DNA of 64,000 bases from Saccharothrix syringae. GTDB taxonomy: Bacteria; Actinomycetota; Actinomycetes; Mycobacteriales; Pseudonocardiaceae. The stretch covers positions 9,672,001-9,736,000 of the forward strand of contig NZ_CP034550.1 of assembly GCF_009498035.1 (NCBI RefSeq), in the 5' to 3' direction. Under the pieces are notes generated by a model. The model did no database searches. It was not told the origin of the DNA and was given only the letters and a program-made list of their open reading frames with translations. The translations under genes and the position numbers were made by a program. This document shows positions 33,473 through 42,989 of this stretch, one piece after another (within the stretch, counting starts at the first letter, position 1; the number at the start of each line of letters is the position of its first letter).

Positions 33473-33607
33473 GGCTGGACCGTAATGCGCGGGGCGCCGC
33501 GAAAAGTGGCCGATCCACTGAAGTGAACGGGGATCGAGACTTTAGGCGCACGCCGCCGTCGCGCTCCGCTCCCGTTCGGTGACGACCCGTTCTCCACATC
33601 GTTTCAA

Positions 33608-35794
33608 CTACCCCGGTTCCTCGGTCAACCGGTGTTCGAGCCGCGCACCGCGCAAATCCGCCAGATCCACCCAAACCTCGCCGTGCGGCACCCCGTCGCG
33701 CAGCAGGGACCGGGTGTACTGGAGCTTGGCCGGGTCCGCGCCGTCCGCCGCGACCACCACGTCCCGGCCGTCCTCCAGGTGCACCACCGCCCGGCCGAAC
33801 CGGGGCGCGTTGAGCACGAACCGCCCCGTGCCGGGCGTCACCGGGTACAGCCCCAGGGCCGAGAACACGTACCAGGCCGACATCTGCCCCAGGTCGTCGT
33901 TGCCGGTGACGCCGTCCGGCGCCGCCCGGAACAGGGTCTGCGCGGCCCGCACCACCGCGGAGGTCTTCCACGGCTGCCCGATCAGCGCGTACATCCACGG
34001 CACGTGCAGGTCCGGCTCGTTGTTGGGGTTGTAGCGGTGCTGGTCGTAGTAGTCGTACGGGCCGACGACCCACTTGCCGCGCGCGGTGCCGGCCGGGTCG
34101 GCGACCAGGTCCGGGTAGGCGAAGAACTCGTCCAGCCGCCCCAGCGCGGCCGCCGCGCCGCCCAGCAGCGCGACCAGGCCGGGCACGTCCTGCTGCGCCA
34201 GCCACTGGTACTGCCACGCGGTGCCCTCGTGGAAGCCCTCCGGGCCGCGCGGGCTGAACGGGCCCAGCCAGGAGCCGTCGGCCAGCCTGGGGCGCGGGAA
34301 CCCGGCGAAGCCGCGGTCGGCGATGGCGGCGTCCCACAGCACCCGGTGGTTCAGGCCGCGCCGCCGCAGCGCGACCGCGTCCGCCTCGTGCCCCAGCCCG
34401 GCGGCCATGATGGACAGCGAGTGGTCGGCCAGCGCGTACTCCATGGTCGCCGACGCGCCGTGGTGCGGGTCGACGTCCTGCCCCTTCTTCGGGAAGTTCC
34501 GGTCGTGGGGCACGAAACCGCGGGCCAGGTAGGTCGGGTTGCCCGCGCGGCCCTCGAACGGCGAGGACGGGGGCGGCACCGAGTCCGAGTTCTGCCGCAG
34601 CGCCGCGTAGGCCCGCTCCTCCAGGCCCTCCAGCGCGCCGAACCGCCACAGGTCGACCAGGAACGGGGTCACCGGGTCGCCCGTCATGGTGTTGGTCTCC
34701 TGGTTGGCGTACGCCCAGCGGGGCAGCCAGCCGCCCTGCTCGTGGATCGCCAGCACGGACCGCGCCACGTCCCGCGCCCGGCCGGGCCGCAGCAGCGCCA
34801 GCAGCTGGTTGTGCGCCCGGTAGGTGTCCCACAGCGAGAAGTACTCGTGGTAGGTCCAGCCGTCCGCCCGGTGCACCCGGTCGTCGAAGCCCCGGTAGCG
34901 GCCGTCGGCGTCGCTGCCGGTCAGCGGTTGCAGCAGCACGTGGTACAGCGCGGTGTAGAAGACGGTGAGGTCGTCGGCGTCGGCCGAGGAGACCTCGACG
35001 CAGCCCAGCTCGCGCCGCCAGGTCTCCCGCACGGCCGCGCGCAGCTCGTCGAACGACCGGCCGCGCGCCTCGGCGAGGTTGCCCGCCGCGCCCTCGGCGT
35101 CCACGTGCGACACGGCCGTCGCGGCGGTCACCGGGGCGCCCTCGTCGAACCGCACCCACTGCCCGCGCAGGCCCGCGCGGCCCTCGGCGCCGCCCCAGTT
35201 GCCGGTCGCGCGGAACGGCCGGTCGAACGCGGTGGTGAAGTACGTGGTGTACGCCCGGCCGCCGCAGAACGCCTGCGCGGTGACGGTGCCGGCCAGCGTC
35301 CGGTCGTCCACCACGCGGACGCTGCTGGCGAACACCGGCTCCTTGTCGTTGGCCTGCCCCACGTTCACCAGCACGTGCGGCGCGGTGCCGGCGGGGAAGG
35401 TGAAGCGCTCGACGCCGGTGCGGGTGGTCGCGGTGCACTCCACCGCGATGCCCGACCGCAGCACCACGCGGTAGTAGCCGGGTTCGCCCACCTCGCCGTC
35501 GTGGGTGTAGGCCGCGCCGTAGCGCCGGTGGTCGAACGAGCCGGGCAGCCCGCCGGTCGGCAGGACCGACACCAGGCCGCCCTGCTCCCAGCAGCCCGCG
35601 CCGGACAGGAAGAAGTGCCCGAAACCGCGGATCACCGGGTCGTCGTAGCGGTAGCCCGCGTAGTGCGAGCCGATCGGGCTGGAGTGGGCCATGCCGAACG
35701 GCGCGGACGCGCCGGGGAAGGTGTTGCCCTCGTCGTCCGTGCCGATGAACGTGTCCACCGCCCCGACCGGGTCGAAGGCCGCCACGGGGTTCAC
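33608..35794 (-). CDS. GH92 alpha-mannosidase, probably cytoplasmic
   Basis: A 728-aa protein of the glycosyl hydrolase 92 family (Ca-dependent exo-alpha-mannosidases). It begins directly with the family start DTFIGTDDEGNTFPGASAPFGM and has no signal peptide. Later motifs are FSLWDTYRAHNQLL, PHHGASATMEYALADHS, EGTAWQYQW (general-acid region), PNNEPDLHVPWMY and GNDDLGQMSAWYVFSALGLYPV (base region). The GTG at 35794 overlaps the stop of the larger secreted paralogue (GTGA), so both are made together. Lack of an export signal suggests it trims imported manno-oligosaccharides. Confidence 0.92.
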   Translation of the reverse strand: MNPVAAFDPVGAVDTFIGTDDEGNTFPGASAPFGMAHSSPIGSHYAGYRYDDPVIRGFGHFFLSGAGCWEQGGLVSVLPTGGLPGSFDHRRYGAAYTHDGEVGEPGYYRVVLRSGIAVECTATTRTGVERFTFPAGTAPHVLVNVGQANDKEPVFASSVRVVDDRTLAGTVTAQAFCGGRAYTTYFTTAFDRPFRATGNWGGAEGRAGLRGQWVRFDEGAPVTAATAVSHVDAEGAAGNLAEARGRSFDELRAAVRETWRRELGCVEVSSADADDLTVFYTALYHVLLQPLTGSDADGRYRGFDDRVHRADGWTYHEYFSLWDTYRAHNQLLALLRPGRARDVARSVLAIHEQGGWLPRWAYANQETNTMTGDPVTPFLVDLWRFGALEGLEERAYAALRQNSDSVPPPSSPFEGRAGNPTYLARGFVPHDRNFPKKGQDVDPHHGASATMEYALADHSLSIMAAGLGHEADAVALRRRGLNHRVLWDAAIADRGFAGFPRPRLADGSWLGPFSPRGPEGFHEGTAWQYQWLAQQDVPGLVALLGGAAAALGRLDEFFAYPDLVADPAGTARGKWVVGPYDYYDQHRYNPNNEPDLHVPWMYALIGQPWKTSAVVRAAQTLFRAAPDGVTGNDDLGQMSAWYVFSALGLYPVTPGTGRFVLNAPRFGRAVVHLEDGRDVVVAADGADPAKLQYTRSLLRDGVPHGEVWVDLADLRGARLEHRLTEEPG

Positions 35795-38700
35795 GCCGCC
35801 GCGACGGCGAACACGTGGAACGTGCCGCCGGTGACCGTGGCGGGCAGCGTCACCGACCGCACCTGCCTGCCCTCCCGCAACGCGATGGGCGCGGTGGCGA
35901 ACACGTGCACGTCCATCCGCTGCGACTCGCCGCCGGTGCTGTTGCGGTACGGCGTGGTGGCCACGATCCGGTTGCCGTAGGAGGGCTGCTGGTTCGCCGC
36001 GCCGCCGAGCGCCCAGTCCGAGAGGCCCACGTCGGCCGTCTGCGTGGTGCCGTCGGTGTAGGTGATGGTGAGCGTGCCCGAGGACCGGCCGCCCCCCGCG
36101 CTGCCGAGCAGGCCGAGCCTGGTGGCGCCCTGCGGCGCGGCGACCACCACGGTCTCGCCGGAGGCGTTGACGTTGTCCGCCTCGCCGGCCGGGGACGCGG
36201 GCCAGGTGTAGGTCAGGCCGTCGGAGGTGACCTGGTCGCCGGGTGCCAGCCCGACCTCGGCCAGCGCGTCGCGCGAGTAGCTCCAGCCGAAGCCGTCGAA
36301 GTTGCCCAGGCCCTGCTCCTCGTCCGGCGAGGTGCCGACGTTGTCGAACGCCGCGCGCAGGCTGCCCGGCTCGGCCACCAGCACGGTGACCACGGCGCGC
36401 TGCCCGTCGGAGAACTCCACCGGCACGCGCAGGGTCTGCTCGGCCGTGCCGGGCGCCACCGAGACCGCCACCGCCACCTGCGCCCGGTCGCCCGGCGGCG
36501 GTTCCAGCCGGCCCGACGCCGGGGCGAGGGTGAGCCCGGCGGGCGGCCGGGCGGTCCAGGTCACCGCGCCGGCGCGGCCGGAGAGGTCCTGCGTGCCCAC
36601 GGTCACCTCGGCCGTGCCGCCCGCCGGAACGACCAGCCTGCCCGGTTCGACGAACGCCCGGCGCGGCAGTTCGCCCTGCCGGAACGACGGCGGCGCGTCG
36701 GCCGCGCCGGTGCCCCACGCGGTCGCGGTGACCGAGCGGGAGAACTCGACCGTGCCGCCGCCCGTGACCAGGGATTCCGGCAGCCAGGTGCGGCCCTGCG
36801 CGCGGCCGTTGAGCCTGAGGTCCGAGACGTACGCGCCCTCGCCGCTCGCCCGGATGGTGATCGGCGCGGCGTTCGGCCGGGTGATCACGACCTCGTCGAA
36901 CAGCGGGCTGTTGACCACCAGCTCGGCCCGCCCCGGGATGGCCGGGTACACGCCCAGCGCGGCCCACACGTACCAGGAGGACATCTGGCCGAGGTCGTCG
37001 TTGCCCATCAGGCCGTCCGGGCCGGGGCCGAACAGCTCGTCCACCGCGCGCCGGACCACCTCCTGGGTCCTCGCGGGCGCGCCCGCCCAGTTGTAGAGCC
37101 ACAGCGAGTGCATGATCGGCTCGTTGCCCAGGAACGCGTACGGCTCGGTCGGCCCGGCGTTGAGCTTGGTGAAGAAGTGGTCCAGCCGCTCGCGCGCCAC
37201 CGCGTCGCCGCCCAGCGCGGTGAACAGGCCGCGCACGTTGTAGGGGACCATCCAGGTGTACTGGGCGGCGTTGCCCTCGACCCAGTTGTCCGGGCTGCCC
37301 GGCGAGAACGGTTCCGCGAACGAACCGTCGCGGTTGCGCGGCTGGGCGTGGCCGGTGGCCGGGTTGAACACGTTCTGCCAGTACTGGGCGCGCGTCATGA
37401 ACGCCTGCCAGGTGGCGCCGTCGCCCAGCCTGCGGGCCAGCTCGGCGATGGCGAAGTCGGCGGTGGTGTACTCCAGCGTGGTCGCGGGCGGCCCCCACAC
37501 GTTCGCCGCGCCCACCGGCACGTAACCCAGGTCCAGGTACTCCGCCAGCCCCGGCCGCTCCTCGTACCCCAGGGTCTTCTGGGTCGCGCCGCGCAGCATC
37601 AGCAGCAGCGCCCTGGACGCGTCGAAGTCCCTGGCGCCGAAGGCGTACGCGCTGGAGACCATCACGTGGTACGGGTCGCCGACCATCACGCCGGTGTAGC
37701 CGTTGGCCACGGTCCACCGGTCCCAGGCGCCGCCCTGCTCGGCGAAGGCCACCAGGGACCGGATCATGTCCGACGCCTCCGCGGGCGCCAGCAGCGACAG
37801 CAGCTGCATCTCGCTGCGGTAGACGTCCCAGCCGGAGAAGTTGGTGTAGACGGCGTGGCCGCGCTCGGCGGTGCGCACCCGGCCGTCGAACCCGGGGTAG
37901 CGGCCGTCGACGTCGGAGAAGACGTTGGGCTGCAACAGGGAGTGGTACAGCGCGGTGTAGAAGGTGGTGCGCCGGGCGTCCGTGCCTCCGGTGACCCGCA
38001 CCTGGCCCAGCCGGTCGTTCCAGGCCGCGCGGGCGGCGGCGCGCACCTCGTCGAACGAGCGGCCCTCGTTCTCGGCCGCCAGGTTCCGCTTCGCGCCGTC
38101 GACCGAGACGAACGACAGGCCGACGCGCATGGTCACGTCCGGGTCGTCGAAGGTCACCCAGCCGCCCGAGCCGGGACCCGAGACCACGGTGTCCTGCGCC
38201 GCCGGCGGCCGGTCGCCCTGGGCGTCGAGGGTCTTCGGCGCGTCACCCAGCTCCTCGCGCACCCCGGAACCGCCGCGCTCCTCCGCGCGGCCCGGCGTGA
38301 CCGCGCCGTTCTTCCACGTGCCGACCGAGGCGAACGGGCGGTCGAAGGTGGCGTGGAAGTAGACGCGGTAGCGGTGGTCGGCGCCGCAGAACCGGCCGCT
38401 GGTCGCCCAGCCGCTGATGCTGTCCGCGCCGATGTCGATCTCGGCGTCGTCGGTGCCCGAGATGGAGCCGGAGGTGTTGACCAGCAACGTGGACGTCGCG
38501 CCGCCCGGGTAGGCGAACCGGCCCACCCCGGTGCGCTGGGTGACGGTCAGCTCGACCCGCGCCCCGCTGTCGAGGTCGACGCGGTAGTAGCCGGGGCTCG
38601 CCTCCTCGTGCTCGTGCGAGAACGTCGCGACGTACCGGGCGGGGTCGGCCGCGGGCGAGGTGGTCACCTCGCCGACGAACGGCGTGATCGGGATGTCCTG

Positions 38701-39036
38701 GTAGGTGGAGCAGCCCGGCCCGGACAGGTGGGTGAGGCTGAAGCCCCGGATGCGGTCGTCCTCGTAGGAGTAGCCGCCGTGCTGGTGGGTCACCGTGTCC
38801 GGGCTCCACTGCACCATGCCGAACGGCACGTCCGCGCCCGGGAAGTTGTTGCCCGCGCCGCCGCCGGTGCCGTGGTCGGGCCCGCCCGGCTCGGTGCCGA
38901 CGAACGGGTTCACCCAGCCCGCCGGGTCCTCGGGCCGGGGTTGCGCTTCGACCGTCGTCGGATGGGCCATCGTGAGAGCCACCGCCATCGCCAGTAGTGC
39001 CGGAGCTGTCCGCACGAGCCGCCTCCTCGTGGCCAC
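35791..39036 (-). CDS. secreted GH92 alpha-mannosidase with C-terminal accessory domains
   Basis: A 1081-aa precursor with an N-terminal signal (RTAPALLAMAVALTMAHPTT, cleavage near AQP). The GH92 catalytic part spans about residues 40-760 (VNPFVGTEPGG, FSGWDVYRSEMQLL, EGNAAQYTWMVPYNV, GNDDLGQMSSWYVWAALGVYP). Then come an Ig-like/NEW2-type region and a C-terminal beta-rich NPCBM-like module (GNFDGFGWSYSRDALAE...). It should release mannose from alpha-mannans or N-glycans outside the cell. The GTG at 39036 is the likely start. It faces the LacI-led sugar operon across 139 bp. Confidence 0.93.
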   Translation of the reverse strand: MATRRRLVRTAPALLAMAVALTMAHPTTVEAQPRPEDPAGWVNPFVGTEPGGPDHGTGGGAGNNFPGADVPFGMVQWSPDTVTHQHGGYSYEDDRIRGFSLTHLSGPGCSTYQDIPITPFVGEVTTSPAADPARYVATFSHEHEEASPGYYRVDLDSGARVELTVTQRTGVGRFAYPGGATSTLLVNTSGSISGTDDAEIDIGADSISGWATSGRFCGADHRYRVYFHATFDRPFASVGTWKNGAVTPGRAEERGGSGVREELGDAPKTLDAQGDRPPAAQDTVVSGPGSGGWVTFDDPDVTMRVGLSFVSVDGAKRNLAAENEGRSFDEVRAAARAAWNDRLGQVRVTGGTDARRTTFYTALYHSLLQPNVFSDVDGRYPGFDGRVRTAERGHAVYTNFSGWDVYRSEMQLLSLLAPAEASDMIRSLVAFAEQGGAWDRWTVANGYTGVMVGDPYHVMVSSAYAFGARDFDASRALLLMLRGATQKTLGYEERPGLAEYLDLGYVPVGAANVWGPPATTLEYTTADFAIAELARRLGDGATWQAFMTRAQYWQNVFNPATGHAQPRNRDGSFAEPFSPGSPDNWVEGNAAQYTWMVPYNVRGLFTALGGDAVARERLDHFFTKLNAGPTEPYAFLGNEPIMHSLWLYNWAGAPARTQEVVRRAVDELFGPGPDGLMGNDDLGQMSSWYVWAALGVYPAIPGRAELVVNSPLFDEVVITRPNAAPITIRASGEGAYVSDLRLNGRAQGRTWLPESLVTGGGTVEFSRSVTATAWGTGAADAPPSFRQGELPRRAFVEPGRLVVPAGGTAEVTVGTQDLSGRAGAVTWTARPPAGLTLAPASGRLEPPPGDRAQVAVAVSVAPGTAEQTLRVPVEFSDGQRAVVTVLVAEPGSLRAAFDNVGTSPDEEQGLGNFDGFGWSYSRDALAEVGLAPGDQVTSDGLTYTWPASPAGEADNVNASGETVVVAAPQGATRLGLLGSAGGGRSSGTLTITYTDGTTQTADVGLSDWALGGAANQQPSYGNRIVATTPYRNSTGGESQRMDVHVFATAPIALREGRQVRSVTLPATVTGGTFHVFAVAAA

Positions 39037-39137
39037 CGCCGTCCACGAACCACGCGTAATCGCATAATTGCGGAGCGTGCCGGGGTGGCGTCAACCCCGA
39101 TCACCCGGGATTGTCCGGTTCGAGACATCGCGGGGCG

Positions 39138-39166
39138 TTGACATACGGAAACGCGGGGTGTGTGAT
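39138..39166 (+). promoter_or_regulatory. promoter of the LacI-manA-ABC operon
   Basis: TTGACA (39138-39143) is a perfect -35. TGTGAT lies 17 bases further on (39161-39166) as -10. Transcription would begin within a few bases of the ATG at 39176, giving a leaderless or near-leaderless message. Confidence 0.6.
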
Positions 39167-39175
39167 TCGGCCACT

Positions 39176-40216
39176 ATGACAACGTTGTCCCCGTCCGGCG
39201 CGGCAGGCGGCCGCAAGGTGCGGCGCGCCACGATGAACGACGTGGCGCGGCTGGCGGGCGTGAGCATCAAGACCGTCTCGCGCGTGGTGAACGACGAGGC
39301 CGGCGTGCACCCGGCCACGGCCGAGCGGGTGCTGGCCGCGATCGACCAGCTCGGCTTCCGGCGCAACCTCAGCGCCCGCAACCTGCGCCGCGGCTCGTCG
39401 ACCGGCACCGTCGGGCTGGTGCTGGAGGACGTGGGCAACCCGTTCTACTCGGGCGTGACGCGCGCGGTGGAGGAGATCGCCCGGCTGCGCGGGCGCCAGG
39501 TCATCACCGGGTCGTCGGACGAGGACCCGGCGCGCGAGCGCGAGCTGGCGCTGGAGTTCTGCTCGCGCCGGGTCGACGGGCTGCTGGTGGTGCCCGCCGG
39601 GCTCCAGCACGGGTACCTGGTGCCGGAGATGCGGGCCGGGACGCCGGTGGTGTTCCTGGACCGGCCCGCGGGCGACGTGGTGGTGGACACCGTGCTGGTG
39701 GACAACGTCGGCGGCACGGTCGAGGCGGTGGCGCACCTGGCCTCGTTCGGGCACCGGCGGATCGCGTTCCTCGGTGACGCGCCGGACATCTTCACCGCCA
39801 ACGAGCGCCTGCGCGGCTACCGCGAGGGCTGCGCGCGGGCGGGCATCGGCTACCACGAGTCGCTGGTGGTCATGGGCCCGCACGACGAGGAGTCGGTGCG
39901 CAAGGCGCTGTGGGGGCTGCGCACCATGGCCGACCCGGCGACCGCGGTGGTGACCGGCAACAACCGGATCACCGTGCACGCGCTGCGCGCCCTGGCCGGC
40001 GCGCCCGAGCGGCCCGCGCTCGTGGGCTTCGACGACTTCGAGCTGGCCGACCTGCTGTCGCCGCCGGTGACCGTGATCGCGCACGACGCGAGCGCGCTCG
40101 GCAAGGCGGCGGCGGACCTGCTGTTCGCCCGGCTCGACGGCGACTGCTCGCCACCCCGGCGCGTCGTGCTGCCGGTCAGGTTGGTGGCACGTGGATCAGG
40201 AGAGGTAACCGCATGA
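39176..40216 (+). CDS. LacI-family transcriptional repressor of the mannoside locus
   Basis: A 346-aa protein. The LacI HTH with hinge reads MNDVARLAGVSIKTVSRVVN, followed by LGFRRNLSARNLRRGSSTGTVGLV. The periplasmic-binding-protein-like effector domain fills the rest. The ATG at 39176 lies at the promoter's expected start point; the frame extends upstream without similarity. A perfect palindromic operator is embedded in its first codons, so autorepression is likely. The inducer is probably mannose, a manno-oligosaccharide or a phosphorylated derivative. It overlaps manA by ATGA. Confidence 0.92.
   Translation: MTTLSPSGAAGGRKVRRATMNDVARLAGVSIKTVSRVVNDEAGVHPATAERVLAAIDQLGFRRNLSARNLRRGSSTGTVGLVLEDVGNPFYSGVTRAVEEIARLRGRQVITGSSDEDPARERELALEFCSRRVDGLLVVPAGLQHGYLVPEMRAGTPVVFLDRPAGDVVVDTVLVDNVGGTVEAVAHLASFGHRRIAFLGDAPDIFTANERLRGYREGCARAGIGYHESLVVMGPHDEESVRKALWGLRTMADPATAVVTGNNRITVHALRALAGAPERPALVGFDDFELADLLSPPVTVIAHDASALGKAAADLLFARLDGDCSPPRRVVLPVRLVARGSGEVTA
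39178..39189. promoter_or_regulatory. LacI-family operator
   Basis: GACAACGTTGTC is a perfect 12-bp palindrome with the central CG and the ACGT core favoured by LacI regulators. It begins at the third base of the lacI start codon, just after the promoter, so binding would block its own operon. Confidence 0.65.
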
Positions 40217-41223
40217 GCTCCGACAACCAGCCCGTCGCGCTGCCGGCCAACCAGCCGCGCCAGTTCTACCGGGGCGGTGCGGCGATCGCGGCGCTGCGGG
40301 ACGAGGACGTCGCCGGGCGCGGGCCCGAGGACTGGGTGGCGTCGACCACCACGCAGTTCGGCAAGGCCGAGGCCGGGCTGTCGCGGCTGCCCGACGGGCG
40401 CCTGCTGCGCGACGCGGTGGCCGCCGACCCGGTGTCCTGGCTCGGGTCCGGGCACGTGGCCGAGTTCGGCGCGGACACCGCGCTGCTGGTCAAGCTGCTC
40501 GACGCCGGGCAGCGGCTGCCCGTGCACTGCCACCCGTCCAACGCCTTCGCCGCCGAGCACTTCGGCTGCCGGCACGGCAAGACCGAGGCGTGGGTGGTCA
40601 TCGGCACCTCCGGCCCGGACCCGACGGTGTACCTGGGCTTCCGCGAGGACGTGCCGCCCGACGTGGTGGAGGGGTGGGTGGCCGGCCAGGACGCGGCGGC
40701 GATGCTGGCCGCGCTGAACCCGGTGCGGGTCTCCCCCGGCGACGCGGTGTTCGTGCCCGCGGGCGTGCCGCACGCCATCGGCGAGGGCGTGTTCATCGTC
40801 GAGCTCCAGCAGCCGACCGACTTCTCGATCACGCTGGAGTGGCGCGGTTTCCTCGACGGCCCCGACGCCGGGCACCTCGGCCTGGGCTACGACAAGGCAC
40901 TGGGGTGCGTGGAGCGCCGCGCCCAGGACGTCGAGGCCCTGGTGCGGCGCACCCGCGCGCTCACCGGCGCGTCGGTGGACCTGCTGGTGCCGCGGGCGGC
41001 CCCGTTCTTCCGCGCCGACCGGCTGCACGTGTCGGGCCGGGCGGCGCTGGAGCCCTCGTTCGCCGTGCTGGTCGTGCTGGAGGGCGCGGGCGCGGTCGGG
41101 CCCGTCGCGGTGCACCGGGGCAGCACGGTCGTCGTGCCGCACGCGGCGGGCGAGGTCGAGGTGATCGGCGACGTGGTCGCCGTCCGGTGCAGGCCGCCAA
41201 GGGTGTCCGACCTCGGGAGCTGA
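40213..41223 (+). CDS. manA: class I mannose-6-phosphate isomerase-like protein
   Basis: A 336-aa type I phosphomannose-isomerase cupin. Metal-site segments are LPVHCHPSNAFAAEHFGCRHGKTEAW and the second-half VFVPAGVPHAIGEGVFIVELQQ. The N-terminal half is shorter and more divergent than in E. coli ManA. It should convert mannose-6-phosphate to fructose-6-phosphate. ATG 40213 overlaps the lacI stop. No mannokinase is encoded beside it, so phosphorylation must come from elsewhere. Confidence 0.82.
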   Translation: MSSDNQPVALPANQPRQFYRGGAAIAALRDEDVAGRGPEDWVASTTTQFGKAEAGLSRLPDGRLLRDAVAADPVSWLGSGHVAEFGADTALLVKLLDAGQRLPVHCHPSNAFAAEHFGCRHGKTEAWVVIGTSGPDPTVYLGFREDVPPDVVEGWVAGQDAAAMLAALNPVRVSPGDAVFVPAGVPHAIGEGVFIVELQQPTDFSITLEWRGFLDGPDAGHLGLGYDKALGCVERRAQDVEALVRRTRALTGASVDLLVPRAAPFFRADRLHVSGRAALEPSFAVLVVLEGAGAVGPVAVHRGSTVVVPHAAGEVEVIGDVVAVRCRPPRVSDLGS

Positions 41224-41225
41224 CC

Positions 41226-41987
41226 ATGGCGTTACCCCTGTTAGACGCACGGGAGTTGGTGAAGCACTACGGGAGTGTCGAAGCGTTGCGCGGTGCCTCG
41301 TTCACCGCGCACGCGGGCGAGGTCGTCGCGCTCGTCGGCGACAACGGGGCCGGCAAGTCGACCCTGGTGAAGTGCCTGTCCGGCGTGGTGCGGCCGGACT
41401 CGGGCGAGGTCCTGTTCGACGGCTCGCCGGTGGTGCTGGACTCGCCGCCGGCGGCGCGGGCGCTGGGCATCGAGACCGTGTACCAGGACCTGGCCGTGGC
41501 GCCGGACCTGGACCCGGCGGCGAACCTGTACCTGGGGCGGGAGCTGCGCCGCCCCGGGCTGCTCGGCCGGCTCGGCGTGCTGGACCGGCGGGAGATGCGG
41601 CGGCGGGCCGCGGCGTCGTTCGAGGAGCTGGGCGTGACGCTGCCCAGCGCGGACGCGCCGGTCGGGTCGCTGTCGGGCGGCCAGCGGCAGAGCGTGGCGG
41701 TGGCGCGGTCGGTGGTGTGGGCCAGCCGGCTGGTGTTCATGGACGAGCCGACCGCCGCGCTGGGCGTGGTGCAGCGGGAACGCGTGCTCGACGTGGTGCG
41801 GCGGGTCCGCGACCGGGGCATGGCGGTGGTGCTGATCAGCCACAACATGCCCGAGGTGCTGGCCGTGGCGGACCGGGTGGAGGTGCTGCGGCTGGGGCGC
41901 CGGGTGGCGCGGTTCGACGCGGCGTCCACGTCGGTGGAGGAGCTGGTCGGCGCGATGACCGGCGCGCTCACCCAGGAGGACTCGTGA
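41226..41987 (+). CDS. sugar ABC transporter ATPase, single-domain CUT2 (FrcA-like)
   Basis: A 253-aa protein. Walker A is GDNGAGKSTLVK, the signature is LSGGQRQSVAVARS, Walker B is LVFMDEPTAAL and the H-loop is LISHN. The VYQDLAVAPDLDPAANLYLGRE stretch is typical of the ribose/xylose (CUT2) group. Most CUT2 ATPases are tandem about 500-aa proteins. A single-domain form is what FrcA of the rhizobial fructose/mannose/ribose system FrcBCA has, so mannose is a sensible substrate. It overlaps the permease by GTGA. Confidence 0.9.
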   Translation: MALPLLDARELVKHYGSVEALRGASFTAHAGEVVALVGDNGAGKSTLVKCLSGVVRPDSGEVLFDGSPVVLDSPPAARALGIETVYQDLAVAPDLDPAANLYLGRELRRPGLLGRLGVLDRREMRRRAAASFEELGVTLPSADAPVGSLSGGQRQSVAVARSVVWASRLVFMDEPTAALGVVQRERVLDVVRRVRDRGMAVVLISHNMPEVLAVADRVEVLRLGRRVARFDAASTSVEELVGAMTGALTQEDS

Positions 41988-42973
41988 GCACCCTGGCGCG
42001 CCGGCTGTCCGGCTCCAACACGCTGTGGATCACCCTGGTGCTGGTGGCGCTGGTCGCGGTGTTCGGCGCCCTGCGGCCCGACGCCGTGCTGACGGTGTTC
42101 ACGCTCCAGACCACGCTGGTCGAGACGTCGGTGCTGCTGGTGCTCTCGGTCGGCATGACGTACGTGATCATCACCTCGGGCATCGACCTGTCGGTGGGGT
42201 CGGTGCTGGTGTTCTCCGGCGTCACCTCGGCGATGGCCATGAACGCCCTCAACGGCGGCAACGCCACCGACGCCGGGTGGGGCACGGTGCTCGTCGGCCT
42301 GCTGGTGGCCCTGGCCTCCGGTGCGGCGTGGGGCCTGCTCAACGGGGTGCTGGTGGCGCGCACCGGCATCCCGCCGCTGATCGTGACGCTCGGGTCGTTC
42401 GGCGCGGCGCTCGGGGCCGGGCAGCTGCTGTCGAACGGGTCGAACGTCAGCGGCGTGCCGACCGCGCTGGGCAACGGCCTGGGCACCGGGACGTGGTTCG
42501 GCGTGCCCAACCTGGTGCTGCTGGCCGCGGCGGTGACCGCGGTGGGCGCGCTGGTGCTGGGCACCACGGCGTTCGGGCGGCACACCCACGCGATCGGCTC
42601 GAACGAGGAGGCCGCGCGGCGGGCGGGCATCCCGGTGACCCGGCACCTGGTGCGGGTCTACCTGCTGGCGGGCGTGCTGGCCGGGCTGGCCGGGTTCATG
42701 GCGCTGGCCTACTTCCGGGTGGCGTCGATCACCGGGCACGACACGGACAACCTCAACGCCGTGGCGGCGGTGGTGATCGGCGGCACCAGCCTGTTCGGCG
42801 GGGTCGGGTCGGTGGTGGGCACGGTGCTGGGCGTGTTCGTCCCGGCCGTGCTGCGCAAGGGTTTCGTGATCGTCGGCGTGAACGTGTACTGGCAGCCGAT
42901 CGCGGTGGCGCTGGTCCTGGTGGCGGCCGTGTGGTTCGACCAGTCGCGGAGGAGGGCGAGGAACAGGCGTTAG
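41984..42973 (+). CDS. sugar ABC transporter permease (RbsC/FrcC-like)
   Basis: A 329-aa BPD_transp_2 permease with about eight to nine membrane helices. The conserved patterns SVGMTYVIITSGIDLSVGS (first third), FGRHTHAIGSNEEAARRAGIPV (cytoplasmic loop) and AVVIGGTSLFGGVGSVVGT are those of CUT2 permeases. The start is the GTG overlapping the ATPase stop. Confidence 0.93.
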   Translation: MSTLARRLSGSNTLWITLVLVALVAVFGALRPDAVLTVFTLQTTLVETSVLLVLSVGMTYVIITSGIDLSVGSVLVFSGVTSAMAMNALNGGNATDAGWGTVLVGLLVALASGAAWGLLNGVLVARTGIPPLIVTLGSFGAALGAGQLLSNGSNVSGVPTALGNGLGTGTWFGVPNLVLLAAAVTAVGALVLGTTAFGRHTHAIGSNEEAARRAGIPVTRHLVRVYLLAGVLAGLAGFMALAYFRVASITGHDTDNLNAVAAVVIGGTSLFGGVGSVVGTVLGVFVPAVLRKGFVIVGVNVYWQPIAVALVLVAAVWFDQSRRRARNRR

Positions 42974-42989
42974 CAGAGAGGGCGGGTTG

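Noticed and set aside
41226..41987. Truncation of a tandem CUT2 ATPase
   Set aside because: The gene has a clean start and a GTGA overlap with the permease, and single-domain FrcA-type ATPases are known, so it is probably complete.
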